A stretch of DNA of 64,000 nucleotides from Arthrobacter sp. FW305-BF8 (GTDB lineage: Bacteria > Actinomycetota > Actinomycetes > Actinomycetales > Micrococcaceae): assembly GCF_021789315.1 (NCBI RefSeq), contig NZ_CP084561.1:744001-808000 (forward strand), in the 5' to 3' direction. The position numbers were made by a program, and so were the translations under genes. Every line of letters starts with the position of its first letter. The first letter of the stretch is position 1. The notes under the pieces were generated by a model. It did no database searches, was not told the DNA's origin, and saw nothing but the letters and a program-made list of their open reading frames with translations. Positions 8,813-17,792 of this stretch are shown one piece after another.

Positions 8813-8849
8813 CCGGAACTGGACTTCCCTCCACCGAAGTGACCGGAAC
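8805..8849. repeat. 15-bp direct repeat duplicating the GTG start region
   Basis: CGAAGTGACCGGAAC occurs at 8805-8819 and at 8835-8849, 30 bp apart. Each copy carries an in-frame GTG, so the acyl-CoA dehydrogenase has two equivalent candidate starts. Confidence 0.85.
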
Positions 8850-10107
8850 CAAACCGGGCGGGGCCACCCGGGCGATATCCGCCGTCGACACCCTGCCCAC
8901 CGCCGACTTTTTCGGCTACGAGTCCCTGCTCAGCGCCTCCGAACAGCGCAAGCTGGGCGAACTGCGGGAGTTCCTGGCCGCGGAGATCGCGCCGTTCGCG
9001 GGGGACTGGTGGAACAAGGCCGAATTTCCGGCGCACATCCTGCCCAAGCTGGCCGCCCTGGAGCTGAGCACCCCCGCCCAGCGCGGCTACAGCCACCTGT
9101 TCGCCGGGCTGGTGATCGCAGAGATGACGCGCGTGGACACGTCGATCGCCACGTTTTTCCTGGTCCACCACGACCTCTTCGTCGAGTCGCTCTACCGGTT
9201 TGGCTCCGAGGACCAGCGGAACCGGTACCTCAACGACGCCTCGAACCTGAGGACCACGGGCGCGTTTGCCCTGACCGAACCGGACCACGGCTCGGACGTC
9301 GCCGGCGGCATGGAGACGCGGGCGCGCCGGGTATCGGGCCGTACCGGCGAGGCCGACGGCGGCGGGGACTGTTGGGTGCTCAACGGCGCCAAGCGGTGGA
9401 TCGGCAACGGGACGTTCTGCGACTACATGCTGGTGTGGGCGCGGGACGAGGCTGACGGCGCGGTCCGTGGCTTCATCGTGGACGCCAGCCTGCCCGGAGT
9501 GGGCCGCAGCCGGATTGAGAACAAAATCGCGCTGCGCACCGTGCAGAACGCCGACATCGTTTTCGATAACGTGCGGGTTGCCGAGGCGGACCGATTTGCG
9601 GGCATCAGCAGTTTCGACGACACCAACGAACTGCTCCGCGGATCACGCATTATGGTCGCGTGGCAGGCCGTGGGGCAGCAGCTGGCGGCGTTCGACGTCG
9701 CCCGGCAATACGCCGTCGAACGCCAGCAGTTCGGCCGGCCGCTGGCGAGGTTCCAGCTCATCCAGCAGCAGCTGGTGTCCATGCTGGGCAATGCCGTGGC
9801 GAGCATGGGCATGATGGCCCGGATCGCGCAGCTGCAGGAGGCCGGGCAGCTGCATGAGAGCGGGCAGCTGCAGGAGCAGGGCGTCGGCATGGCGCAGGTG
9901 GCGCTGGCCAAGTCGTACACGTCGGCGAGGATGCGCGAAACAGTGGCAATGGGAAGGTCCATTTTGGGCGGTAACGGCATCGTCACGGACTACCGGATGG
10001 CCAAGATCTTCGCCGACGCCGAGGCCATCTACACCTACGAGGGCTCGTACGAGGTCAACACGCTGATCGTGGGCCGTGCAGTCACAGGGGTCTCCGCGAT
10101 CGTCTAG
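8809..10107 (+). CDS. Acyl-CoA dehydrogenase (glutaryl-CoA dehydrogenase/ACX4-like)
   Basis: A 432-residue FAD-dependent acyl-CoA dehydrogenase, predicted to introduce the alpha,beta double bond in an acyl-CoA and pass electrons to ETF. Family blocks include FALTEPDHGSDV (flavin-binding), WIGNGTFCDYMLVWAR and the C-terminal LGGNGIVTDYRMAKIFADAEAIYTYEG, with catalytic Glu411 in the YEG motif. The LIVGRAVTG end resembles glutaryl-CoA dehydrogenase and plant ACX4. The chosen GTG (8809) overlaps the SDR stop; a second in-frame GTG at 8839 is equally possible because the start region is duplicated. A poly-Gln/Glu-rich stretch (QLQEAGQLHESGQLQEQG, about 343-360) is an unusual insertion in the C-terminal helical domain. 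Substrate not determined. Confidence 0.9.
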   Translation: MTGTGLPSTEVTGTKPGGATRAISAVDTLPTADFFGYESLLSASEQRKLGELREFLAAEIAPFAGDWWNKAEFPAHILPKLAALELSTPAQRGYSHLFAGLVIAEMTRVDTSIATFFLVHHDLFVESLYRFGSEDQRNRYLNDASNLRTTGAFALTEPDHGSDVAGGMETRARRVSGRTGEADGGGDCWVLNGAKRWIGNGTFCDYMLVWARDEADGAVRGFIVDASLPGVGRSRIENKIALRTVQNADIVFDNVRVAEADRFAGISSFDDTNELLRGSRIMVAWQAVGQQLAAFDVARQYAVERQQFGRPLARFQLIQQQLVSMLGNAVASMGMMARIAQLQEAGQLHESGQLQEQGVGMAQVALAKSYTSARMRETVAMGRSILGGNGIVTDYRMAKIFADAEAIYTYEGSYEVNTLIVGRAVTGVSAIV

Positions 10108-10134
10108 GTGGCTTCATTCCCCGGCCCGGCTCCT

Positions 10135-10197
10135 GCGCGAACTGGCAGCTGATGACCTCAAATCTCCGTTTTGAGGGCATTACGTGCCAGTTCGCGC
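10135..10197. repeat. 63-bp palindromic extragenic element
   Basis: The arms 10135-10162 and 10169-10197 pair imperfectly around the 6-nt loop TCTCCG. The outer 12 bp, GCGCGAACTGGC, pair perfectly. It lies between the convergent acyl-CoA dehydrogenase and DUF1684 genes, where it could also act as a bidirectional terminator. Its design resembles a REP element. Confidence 0.75.
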
Positions 10198-10235
10198 TGG
10201 ACGGGCGAGTTGAAGGTTCGCGCTAAAGGGGAGCC

Positions 10236-11054
10236 TCAGGAGGCGGGCTGCTTCTCCCCGGCCTCGATGCGGGCGTCCAGGCTGTTGTTTTTCACCGGCA
10301 TGGGGCACGTTCCGTAGGGCGTGAAGGCGCTGGGGTAGTTGATGGCGCGGTTGAAGTCCAAAACTACGGAGCCGTCCGGCCGCGGGCGCGCCGTGGACAC
10401 CTTGCGCCATTCGTCAGTCGTGTCGCCGTTCGTCTCGTCGTGGAACGTGACTGTCAGGGCGCCGAGCTTCTCCTCCTCCGCGTGGAGCCGGTACTCGTGG
10501 TCCTTGCCCGGCAGCCGGAACACCAGTTCGCCGACGGTGCGGTGCACCCCGTCCACCAGCGGATTGGCCGTGGAAATGGGCACGTCCACAGGTTCCGGGT
10601 AGGCCTCGAACCTGGCCTCAACTGCAAGGTCGGGCCGGTAATCGAAGGTGGGCACGCCGTCGAACTCGGTGAACACCGGCGACGCGGAGTCCCGGGTGCG
10701 GACCGCATACCTGTCCGCACGCTTCGCCAGCTCCACCACAACCTGCCGGCCGTCCGCGCCGCCGAACTGCACCCACATGAGCGAGTCCTCATTGGCGAGC
10801 CGCGCAGTGACTGTCCCGTCCACCGGATTCCCGGTCTCCACGAGCGTCAGCCCGTCGGACGCCGCGGCGGTGAGCGTCGCCGTCGTGCCGTCCGCTGACC
10901 ACAGCCCGGGGACGAGGTCGACGGCGGCGGGCTGGCTTTCCAGCCACTGGAACGACGTGAGCGTGAGCCAGCCGTGTTCGGCAGCGAGTGCGCTGTTGCG
11001 GCCTTTGCGGAAGCGGAGCCAGCGCTCCAGCTGGGCGTCTGCTGCGGTGCTCAT
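10236..11054 (-). CDS. DUF1684 domain-containing protein
   Basis: A 272-residue soluble protein of the DUF1684 family, a beta-rich family without an assigned function. Typical blocks are WLTLTSFQWLE near the N-terminus and the conserved C-terminal region VVLDFNRAINYPSAFTPYGTCPMPVKNNSLDARIEAGEK, which contains the invariant NPPCAFT-like loop seen here as NYPSAFTPYGTCP. The ATG at 11054 is chosen because a GGAGG ribosome-binding site lies 4 nt upstream; a longer in-frame reading exists but has no support. It is monocistronic, convergent with the acyl-CoA dehydrogenase gene. The family is confident; the role is unknown. Confidence 0.85.
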   Translation of the reverse strand: MSTAADAQLERWLRFRKGRNSALAAEHGWLTLTSFQWLESQPAAVDLVPGLWSADGTTATLTAAASDGLTLVETGNPVDGTVTARLANEDSLMWVQFGGADGRQVVVELAKRADRYAVRTRDSASPVFTEFDGVPTFDYRPDLAVEARFEAYPEPVDVPISTANPLVDGVHRTVGELVFRLPGKDHEYRLHAEEEKLGALTVTFHDETNGDTTDEWRKVSTARPRPDGSVVLDFNRAINYPSAFTPYGTCPMPVKNNSLDARIEAGEKQPAS

Positions 11055-11130
11055 GTGTCCTCCAACGGTGTATGCCAATCTGGCCAGCTTAGGGGTCAAC
11101 CCCGGGCGGCGGCAGGCGTAGCCTTGGGGT

Positions 11131-11463
11131 ATGGCCTTGGACATTGTTCTGACGGTGCTGGTTTGCGTTGCCATCGTGGCGGCGCTGACCCTCGCGGGGA
11201 TGGCCGTACAGAAGCGCGGCGTCGATCCGAAAGGCGCTGCGGGAACGCTGGGAAGCGCCCTGGCGGGGTTCGATCCGGCCACCGGCACCCCGACGCATTC
11301 GGAGGCGCTGGCGGCGCGGGAGGAACAGAAACTAAAGCGGCATGAAGCGCCCAGCGCCGGTCCCGGACCGCAGGCGAACGGTCCGTATTCGGCCCGGATC
11401 CGGTTGCCCGCGGCCCCTCTACAGGCACCGGCCGTTCCAGTTCAAGGTCCTGACAGCATCTGA
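11131..11463 (+). CDS. Small single-pass membrane protein, unknown function
   Basis: A 110-residue protein with one hydrophobic segment at about residues 4-25 (IVLTVLVCVAIVAALTLAGMAV) and a polar, proline- and alanine-rich remainder that is probably disordered. A short basic/acidic stretch (AAREEQKLKRHEA) lies in the middle. No ribosome-binding site is evident; TAGCCT about 8 nt before the ATG could be a -10 box of a leaderless transcript. It precedes ppc on the same strand with a 115-bp gap. I do not recognise a family. Confidence 0.6.
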   Translation: MALDIVLTVLVCVAIVAALTLAGMAVQKRGVDPKGAAGTLGSALAGFDPATGTPTHSEALAAREEQKLKRHEAPSAGPGPQANGPYSARIRLPAAPLQAPAVPVQGPDSI

Positions 11464-11578
11464 GACATATTCCCGGGCTCCGGCCGGCTGCGGGTAACAT
11501 CCCATAGGAACAGTAACCGGGCTCACAGTATCCAGCGCAGTGTACGAGCCAAAGTCGAACACTCGAAAGATAGTTTCC

Positions 11579-14389
11579 ATGGCTGACACTGCAATGAATT
11601 CAGAAACAGATCTCGCCGCCGAACTCCGCGCCGACGTGCGCCGGGTCTCCACCCTGCTGGGCGAATCCCTGGTCCGCCAGCACGGCCCCGAGCTCCTCGA
11701 CCTGGTGGAGCAGGTGCGCCTGCTGACCAAGGAATCCAAGGAGGCCGCCCGGGGCGGGGCGGAGGCCACCGGCCCGTGGAGCGCGCACGACGTCGTTGCC
11801 CAGGTCCGTGAGCTGCTCGCCTCCCTGCCGCTCGAGCAGGCGACCGACCTGGTCCGCGCCTTCGCCTTCTACTTCCACCTCGCCAACGCTGCCGAACAGG
11901 TCCACCGCGTCCGCGGGCTGCGCACCCGGCAGGAGAAGGACGGCTGGCTGGCCAAGGCCATCGAGGACATTGCGCGGCAGGCCGGTCCGGCGGTGCTGCA
12001 GGAAGTGGTCAACGAGCTGGATGTGCGCCCGATCTTCACCGCGCACCCCACGGAGGCGTCCCGCCGCTCCGTGCTGGACAAGATCCGCAAGCTCTCGGAC
12101 GTGCTGGCCCAGCCCACCGAGGAGGGCACCAGCGCCCGGCGCCGGCAGGACCGGCAGCTGTCGGAGATGATCGACCAGATGTGGCAGACGGACGAACTGC
12201 GCCAGGTCCGGCCCACGCCGGTGGACGAGGCCCGCAACGCCATCTACTACCTCGAGAGCATCCTGACGGATGCGCTGCCGGAGATGCTGACGGATTTCTC
12301 GGAACTCCTCGGCGAGCACGGCGTCGCGTTGCCGGCCCAGAACGCCCCGATCCGGTTCGGCTCCTGGATCGGCGGTGACCGTGACGGCAACCCCAACGTC
12401 ACGGCCGCCGTCACGCACGAGATTTTGCAGCTGCAGAACCAGCATGCGGTCCGGATCAGCATTGCCATGATCGACGAGCTCATCTCCGTCCTGTCCAACT
12501 CCACGGCCCTCGCCGGCGCCGACCAGGCGCTCCTCAATTCGATCGACGCCGATCTCGCGAAGCTGCCCGGCCTGGACCGCCGCATCCTGGAACTCAATGC
12601 CCAGGAGCCCTACCGGCTGAAACTGACCTGCATCAAGGCCAAGCTCATCAACACCGGCAAGCGTGTGTCCGCGGGCTCCAAGCACCAGCCCGGGCGTGAC
12701 TACACCTCCACCGAGGAGCTCATCGCCGAACTCGAACTGCTGGAACTGTCCCTGCGCAACCACTCGGCGTCCCTTGCCGCGGACGGCGCGCTGGCACGTG
12801 TCCGCCGCGCCATCGCCTCCTTCGGCCTCCACCTGGCCACCCTCGACATCCGCGAGCACGCCGACCACCACCACGACGCGGTCGGCCAGCTCATGGACCG
12901 CCTCGGCGGTCCCGGCATCCGGTACGCCGAACTGACCCGGGACGAGCGCCTCGAGGTCCTCAGCGCAGAGCTCGCGTCCCGCCGTCCGCTGTCCGGCCAC
13001 CCGATCAAGCTCGACGGCGCCGCTGACGGCACGTACGACGTCTTCCGTGAGATCCGCCGCGCCCTGCGCACGTACGGCCCGGACGTCATCGAGACCTACA
13101 TCATCTCCATGACCCGCGGCGCCGACGACGTTCTGGCCGCTGCCGTCCTGGCACGCGAGGCCGGCCTGGTCAGCATCTTCGGCGACGCCCCGTACGCCAA
13201 GATTGGCTTCGCACCGCTGCTGGAGACCGTCGAGGAGTTGCGTGCCTCTGCGGAGATCGTTGACCAGCTGCTGTCCGACCCGTCCTACCGCGAGCTGGTC
13301 CGGCTGCGCGGGGATGTCCAGGAAGTCATGCTCGGCTACTCGGACTCCAACAAGGAATCCGGCGTGATGACCAGCCAGTGGGAAATCCACAAGACCCAGC
13401 GGAAGCTGCGCGACATCGCCTCCAAGCACGGCGTCCGCGTGCGCCTGTTCCACGGCCGCGGTGGATCCGTGGGCCGCGGCGGCGGACCCACTTACGACGC
13501 CATCATGGCGCAGCCGAACGGCGTCCTCGAAGGTGAAATTAAGTTCACCGAACAGGGCGAGGTCATCTCGGACAAGTACTCCCTGCCGGAACTTGCCCGG
13601 GAAAACCTTGAGCTGTCCCTCGCCGCCGTACTCCAGGGCTCTGCGCTGCACCGCACGCCGCGCACCTCGGACGACCAGCGCGAGCGGTTCGGGCACGTCA
13701 TGGAGACCATCTCCGACGCCGCGTTCGCCCGCTACCGCAGCCTCATCGATCACCCGGACCTGCCGGCCTACTTCCTGGCCTCGACGCCGGTGGAGCAGCT
13801 CGGTTCCCTGAACATCGGCTCCCGCCCGTCCAAGCGCCCGGATTCCGGTGCCGGGCTTGGTGGCCTGCGTGCCATCCCGTGGGTGTTCGGCTGGACCCAG
13901 TCCCGGCAGATCGTGCCGGGCTGGTTCGGCGTCGGCTCCGGGCTGAAGGCGGCACGGGAAGCGGGGAACTCCGCCCAGCTCGTCGAGATGATGCACGGCT
14001 GGCACTTCTTCCGCTCCGTGCTGTCCAACGTGGAAATGACCCTCGCCAAGACGGACATGGAGATCGCCGGATACTACGTGGACACCCTGGTCCCGGCGGA
14101 ACTGCACCATCTTTTCCGCGCCATCCGCGAAGAGTACGAACTCACCGTCTCCGAGATCCAGAACCTTACCGGAGAGAACCTGCTGCTGGACGCCCAGCCC
14201 ACGCTCAAGCGGTCCCTGGAAATCCGTGACCAGTACCTCGACCCGATCAGCTACCTGCAGGTGGAACTGCTCCGCCGCGTGCGGGCGGAAGGTGCCAGCA
14301 TTTCCGCAGGGGAGATCGATGAGCGCCTGCAGCGGGCCATGCTCATCACCGTCAACGGTGTGGCAGCCGGCCTCCGCAACACCGGGTAG
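11579..14389 (+). CDS. ppc: Phosphoenolpyruvate carboxylase
   Basis: A 936-residue anaplerotic enzyme that carboxylates phosphoenolpyruvate to oxaloacetate in the cytoplasm. Catalytic signatures are all present: FTAHPTE near residue 155 with the catalytic His, GGDRDGNP near 263, GYSDSNKESG near 586, FHGRGGSVGRGGGP near 624, and the R-rich AIPWVFGWTQSR block. The C-terminus ends in the family's NTG. Length matches actinobacterial homologues. I use the ATG at 11579; an in-frame upstream start (11540) would add 13 unconserved residues. The gene is monocistronic; a large palindrome (14405-14527) follows. Confidence in identity is very high. Confidence 0.97.
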   Translation: MADTAMNSETDLAAELRADVRRVSTLLGESLVRQHGPELLDLVEQVRLLTKESKEAARGGAEATGPWSAHDVVAQVRELLASLPLEQATDLVRAFAFYFHLANAAEQVHRVRGLRTRQEKDGWLAKAIEDIARQAGPAVLQEVVNELDVRPIFTAHPTEASRRSVLDKIRKLSDVLAQPTEEGTSARRRQDRQLSEMIDQMWQTDELRQVRPTPVDEARNAIYYLESILTDALPEMLTDFSELLGEHGVALPAQNAPIRFGSWIGGDRDGNPNVTAAVTHEILQLQNQHAVRISIAMIDELISVLSNSTALAGADQALLNSIDADLAKLPGLDRRILELNAQEPYRLKLTCIKAKLINTGKRVSAGSKHQPGRDYTSTEELIAELELLELSLRNHSASLAADGALARVRRAIASFGLHLATLDIREHADHHHDAVGQLMDRLGGPGIRYAELTRDERLEVLSAELASRRPLSGHPIKLDGAADGTYDVFREIRRALRTYGPDVIETYIISMTRGADDVLAAAVLAREAGLVSIFGDAPYAKIGFAPLLETVEELRASAEIVDQLLSDPSYRELVRLRGDVQEVMLGYSDSNKESGVMTSQWEIHKTQRKLRDIASKHGVRVRLFHGRGGSVGRGGGPTYDAIMAQPNGVLEGEIKFTEQGEVISDKYSLPELARENLELSLAAVLQGSALHRTPRTSDDQRERFGHVMETISDAAFARYRSLIDHPDLPAYFLASTPVEQLGSLNIGSRPSKRPDSGAGLGGLRAIPWVFGWTQSRQIVPGWFGVGSGLKAAREAGNSAQLVEMMHGWHFFRSVLSNVEMTLAKTDMEIAGYYVDTLVPAELHHLFRAIREEYELTVSEIQNLTGENLLLDAQPTLKRSLEIRDQYLDPISYLQVELLRRVRAEGASISAGEIDERLQRAMLITVNGVAAGLRNTG

Positions 14390-14404
14390 CCCCTACCGCC
14401 GCGG

Positions 14405-14527
14405 ACGCTTCCTCACCTTTCGTCGGTTCCTTCCTAACGCGTCCTCGCCCGATGCGGGAGGGTTTGGCCTGAAGCGACGGGAACTGAGGAAGCGTTGCTG
14501 GAATTGTTGCGAAAGGTGAGGACGCGT
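14405..14527. repeat. Long palindromic element between ppc and the ABC operon
   Basis: Arms 14405-14422 and 14510-14527 are complementary at 17 of 18 positions (ACGCTTCCTCACCTTTCG against its inverted copy), enclosing 87 nt that carry secondary partial copies of the same motif (CGCGTCCTC and TGAGGAAGCG). The right arm touches the stop codon of the downstream ATPase gene. It looks like a composite REP element between convergent genes. Confidence 0.75.
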
Positions 14528-15285
14528 CAGGGGCCGTAGTGCACCACGATGGTCCGGCAGGGCGTCGTGCTGGGGACGCCGTCGCCGTCGTCGGAGTACG
14601 CGACGGTGCTCACGCGCACGCCGTAGAGGGCGGACAGCTCGGCGTCGGTCAGGAGTTCCGCAGCGTGTCCGGTCCGGACGCCCGAGCGGCCCAGCAGGAC
14701 CACCCGGTCGGCAAGGTGCAGGGCGTGGTCGGGATGGTGAGTGCTGAGGAGCAGTGCCATGCCGTCGGCCATCAGTTCGCGCAGCAGCGTCAGGACGCGT
14801 GCCTGGTTCTTCAGGTCCAGGCCGGTGGCGGGCTCGTCCAGCACCAGGATGGGCGAGCCGGCGGCGATCGCCCGGGCGATGAGGATGAGCTGCTGCTCGC
14901 CCCCGCTGAGGGTGGGGAAACGCCGGTCCCGCAGCCCGGCCGCGCCCACCCGCTCCATCGCCTCCAGGGCTGCGTTGTGGTCGGATGGCCCGGGTGTCCG
15001 GAACACGCCAACGTGCCGCGCCCGCCCCATCAGGACCATGTCCAGCGCCCGGTAGGCGAAGGCGCTGCCGTGGGCCTGCGGGACGTAGCCGGCGCTCTCA
15101 CTCCGCCGGACCGTTCCCTCCTGCGGGTCCAGCAACCCGGCGGCACAGCGCACCAGCGTGGTCTTGCCGCTGCCGTTGGGACCCAGCACGGCGGTGGCGG
15201 TCCCCGGCGGCACGCGGAAGCTGACGCCGCGGAACACCCAGTCCCGGGGCGAGTAGCCGAAGCCCACGGCGTCGAGTTCAAGCAC
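14527..15285 (-). CDS. FecCD-type ABC transporter ATP-binding protein
   Basis: A 252-residue ATPase of the FepC/BtuD class. Walker A is GPNGSGKTT (Lys41), the signature is LSGGEQQLILIARAI, Walker B is ILVLDEPATGLD and the switch His is in STHHPDHAL. Together with the permease and binding lipoprotein encoded just upstream it forms a type II importer for a metal chelate (siderophore-iron, haem, cobalamin or similar). It overlaps the permease by 8 bp. Unlike the first importer no IdeR box is seen upstream of the operon, so iron regulation is not supported. Confidence 0.9.
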   Translation of the reverse strand: MLELDAVGFGYSPRDWVFRGVSFRVPPGTATAVLGPNGSGKTTLVRCAAGLLDPQEGTVRRSESAGYVPQAHGSAFAYRALDMVLMGRARHVGVFRTPGPSDHNAALEAMERVGAAGLRDRRFPTLSGGEQQLILIARAIAAGSPILVLDEPATGLDLKNQARVLTLLRELMADGMALLLSTHHPDHALHLADRVVLLGRSGVRTGHAAELLTDAELSALYGVRVSTVAYSDDGDGVPSTTPCRTIVVHYGP

Positions 15286-16465
15286 TGTCCCAGACCTTCT
15301 CGCGGTTCCGGCGCAGGAGCAGGAAGAACACGGGCGCGCCGATCAGGGCCGTGAGGACGCCGAGCGGGATCTCCCCGGCGGTGGCCGTGCGGGCGATGGT
15401 GTCCACCAGAACGATGTAGGCGCCGCCAAGCAGGAAAGAGACGGGCAGGAGGACACGGTGGTCCGGCCCCACCCACATGCGGGCCAAGTGCGGGATCACC
15501 AGGCCCACCCAGCTGACGGCCCCGCTGACTGCCACCGCGCCGGCCACGATGAGCGCCACCGCCACGAGCACCACCCAGCGGAGCGGGCGCGGGCGCACGC
15601 CCAGGGCGGCCGCGTCCTCGTCGCCGAGGGACAGCACGTTGATCCGCCAGCGCAGGGCCACGAGGACCGCGGCCCCGCCAAGGACGGGGATCAGGGCCAC
15701 CGCTACTTTGGCAAAGGTTGCCGTGGATACGCTGCCCAGGAGCCAGAAGACGATAGCGGGCAGCGTGGTGTTGGGGTCCGCAATGTAGGTCACCAGGGCC
15801 ACCAGGGCTGAAAAGAAGGACCCGGTGACCACGCCGCCGAGCACGATCATGAGCATCGGCGTCCCGGCGCGGCCCGAGGTGATCAGGAACAGGGTCCCGA
15901 GTGCCAGCAGCCCGCACACGAAGGAGCCGCCCACCAGGAGGAGCGGACCCAGCCCGAGCAGCAGCGCCAGGGCTCCGCCGAAGGATGCGCCGGCAGACAC
16001 ACCGATGATCTCGGGGCTGACGAGGGGATTGCGGAAAATGGCCTGCAGCGCTGCGCCGCCAATCGCCAGGCCGCCGCCCACCAGCAAGGCGAGCAGGATC
16101 CGCGGCAGCCGGACCAGCAGCACAACGTTCTGTTCGGTGCCGCTGGCCTGAACCGGGACCGGGGCGAGCTGTGCGGCCAGGATCTGGACCACGTGGTCCA
16201 GCGGCACGCTGTAGCGACCCACCGCCAGCGCCAGCACCGCCACGGCGATAAGGAAGCAGGCACTGAGGGCAACGGGAACGACGACGGCGGGTTCCCGCCG
16301 TCGTTCTCCCGCCTCCCGTTTCCCAAGCCTGTGTTCCAGTGCCTGCCGCTCTTCAGCGCCGCCCGGGCCGGCAGCCGGGCCCGCCCGTGGCAGTGCCGGC
16401 TGCGCCGGTGGCAGTGCCGGGCGCAGCCGCCTGCCCAGCCGCGGGGAGCCCGCCTCATCAAGCAT
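15278..16465 (-). CDS. FecCD-family ABC transporter permease
   Basis: A 395-residue integral membrane protein of the FecCD/BtuC family with about ten transmembrane segments beginning near residue 65. Typical motifs are LPRILLALLVGGGLAIGGAALQAIFRNPLVSPEIIGVSAGAS and the coupling-helix region with GVRPRPLRWV. The first about 60 residues are Pro/Ala/Arg-rich and polar, an unusual extension. The ATG at 16465 overlaps the stop of the binding-protein gene by 8 bp, which is why I prefer it over a longer reading. It should pair as a homodimer with the adjacent ATPase. Substrate is not evident from the permease itself. Confidence 0.9.
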   Translation of the reverse strand: MLDEAGSPRLGRRLRPALPPAQPALPRAGPAAGPGGAEERQALEHRLGKREAGERRREPAVVVPVALSACFLIAVAVLALAVGRYSVPLDHVVQILAAQLAPVPVQASGTEQNVVLLVRLPRILLALLVGGGLAIGGAALQAIFRNPLVSPEIIGVSAGASFGGALALLLGLGPLLLVGGSFVCGLLALGTLFLITSGRAGTPMLMIVLGGVVTGSFFSALVALVTYIADPNTTLPAIVFWLLGSVSTATFAKVAVALIPVLGGAAVLVALRWRINVLSLGDEDAAALGVRPRPLRWVVLVAVALIVAGAVAVSGAVSWVGLVIPHLARMWVGPDHRVLLPVSFLLGGAYIVLVDTIARTATAGEIPLGVLTALIGAPVFFLLLRRNREKVWDSA

Positions 16466-17591
16466 TGAACTGCCGGTAGTTGGCGGACTGCCCGTTCTCT
16501 GCGGTCCGGAGAATCTTGTCCAGCTCATCGCCGGTGAGTTCGTGGTTGTACAGGAACCTGAAGTATTCGGAGGCCTTGCTCCGCACGGCAGACCTCTGCT
16601 GCGGGAAGGCGATGTCGCCCAGCCAGTGCCACATCAGCGCCGACTCCTGCCCGGGCGGATCCCAGCGGTAGCCGCCCAGCGGTACCTTGTACACGCGCTT
16701 CGAGCGGACCGCGGCCACGTTCTGCCACACCGGGTCCGAGTAGATGTCCTGCGCCATGGCGGCGTCGAAGTTACCCAGCAGGATGACCTCGGGGTCCCAG
16801 CGCAGGACCTGCTCGATGTCCACGCCCAGCATGCCGGAACCGGTCAGCGGGTCCTTGCCGGTGGCCGGGTTGGAGCCGCCCACCAGCTTGATGTAGAAGT
16901 CGTTGTAGCTGTTGGCACCGGCCACCTTGAGCCCGCCGGTGAAGCGGTTGAAGTACAGGATGCTCGGGCCCTTGGACGCGCGCCCGGCGGCGAGGGACTT
17001 GACCTCGGCAAGCTCCCGGTCGCTCCGGGTCTTGAGCTCGGCGGCACGCTCGGGCTTGCCGAGCATCGCGGCGAACATGGCAACCCAGGCGTCCACATCC
17101 TCCTGCGTGCCGGAGTTCTTCAGCCCCAGAACCTGAAGCCCCGCCTTCTCCAGGGGCTCGATGAGCTGCGCGTCCGACCACTGGACCACCACGTCCGGGT
17201 TGAGGGCCCGGATACTTTCAACGTTGGCGGTGAAGTCCTGGGTGGCGATGTCGTGCGGTAGGTCCAGTGCGCCGGGAAACATGGAGCCCATGATGCCGTC
17301 GCGCATGGCCGTCCAGGAGGCGTTGTGCATGGCCGCGAGATGGTCGGCGCTGCGGTCGACGGCGACCAGCAGGGACGCCGACGGCATCGGGATGGTCACC
17401 ACCCGGGCCACCGGCCAGTCAAAGGACAGGGTCTTGCCGCGCTGGTCCGTGAGGCTGATGCTGTTGGTGCTGTCGGGAGGGGACGACGGCGGGGCGGTGC
17501 CGGATGCGCCGCATCCGGCCAGCAGGGCGGCGGAGCCGCCTGCAACAAACACCTGTAGGGCGGCGCGGCGGTTTAGGTCTGCAGCTGTCAT
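16458..17591 (-). CDS. FecB-like ABC transporter substrate-binding lipoprotein
   Basis: A 377-residue class III (TroA/BtuF-fold) solute-binding protein. An NRRAAL segment precedes a hydrophobic run and the lipobox LLAGCG with acylated Cys27, so export by Tat or Sec followed by lipidation is likely. The long interlobe helix class is suggested by the domain spacing, and an RALNPDVVVQWSDAQ block matches the family's helical start of lobe 2. A C-terminal ESALMWHWLGDIAFP region resembles the MolA/FecB-type family. Candidate substrates are ferric siderophore, haem, cobalamin, molybdate or a nickel chelate; the neighbouring hydrogenase makes nickel worth testing but nothing in the sequence proves it. 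Confidence 0.85.
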   Translation of the reverse strand: MTAADLNRRAALQVFVAGGSAALLAGCGASGTAPPSSPPDSTNSISLTDQRGKTLSFDWPVARVVTIPMPSASLLVAVDRSADHLAAMHNASWTAMRDGIMGSMFPGALDLPHDIATQDFTANVESIRALNPDVVVQWSDAQLIEPLEKAGLQVLGLKNSGTQEDVDAWVAMFAAMLGKPERAAELKTRSDRELAEVKSLAAGRASKGPSILYFNRFTGGLKVAGANSYNDFYIKLVGGSNPATGKDPLTGSGMLGVDIEQVLRWDPEVILLGNFDAAMAQDIYSDPVWQNVAAVRSKRVYKVPLGGYRWDPPGQESALMWHWLGDIAFPQQRSAVRSKASEYFRFLYNHELTGDELDKILRTAENGQSANYRQFNA

Positions 17592-17792
17592 CGTTGACTC
17601 CCTGCGCGTGGGTCTTCACAGCATCCGCTTCAAGGGCAGGGCTGTCAACGCTTTCTCCTGCGTTCGAGGACGGGCCGGTCCAGCTGCCCGGACCTGCCGG
17701 CCCGCGCCGTTCCCTTGTCCGCGCCTCGTTCCCTTGTCGGCGTCAGGGCCCGGTGCTACTTTCAGAGGACCCTTGCAGAAGGTGGCCACGGG

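Noticed and set aside
11600..14110. Very long antisense reading frame opposite ppc (836 residues)
   Set aside because: The plus strand has a complete ppc with all catalytic motifs. Long antisense frames are expected in high-GC codon-biased DNA and this one has no family features.
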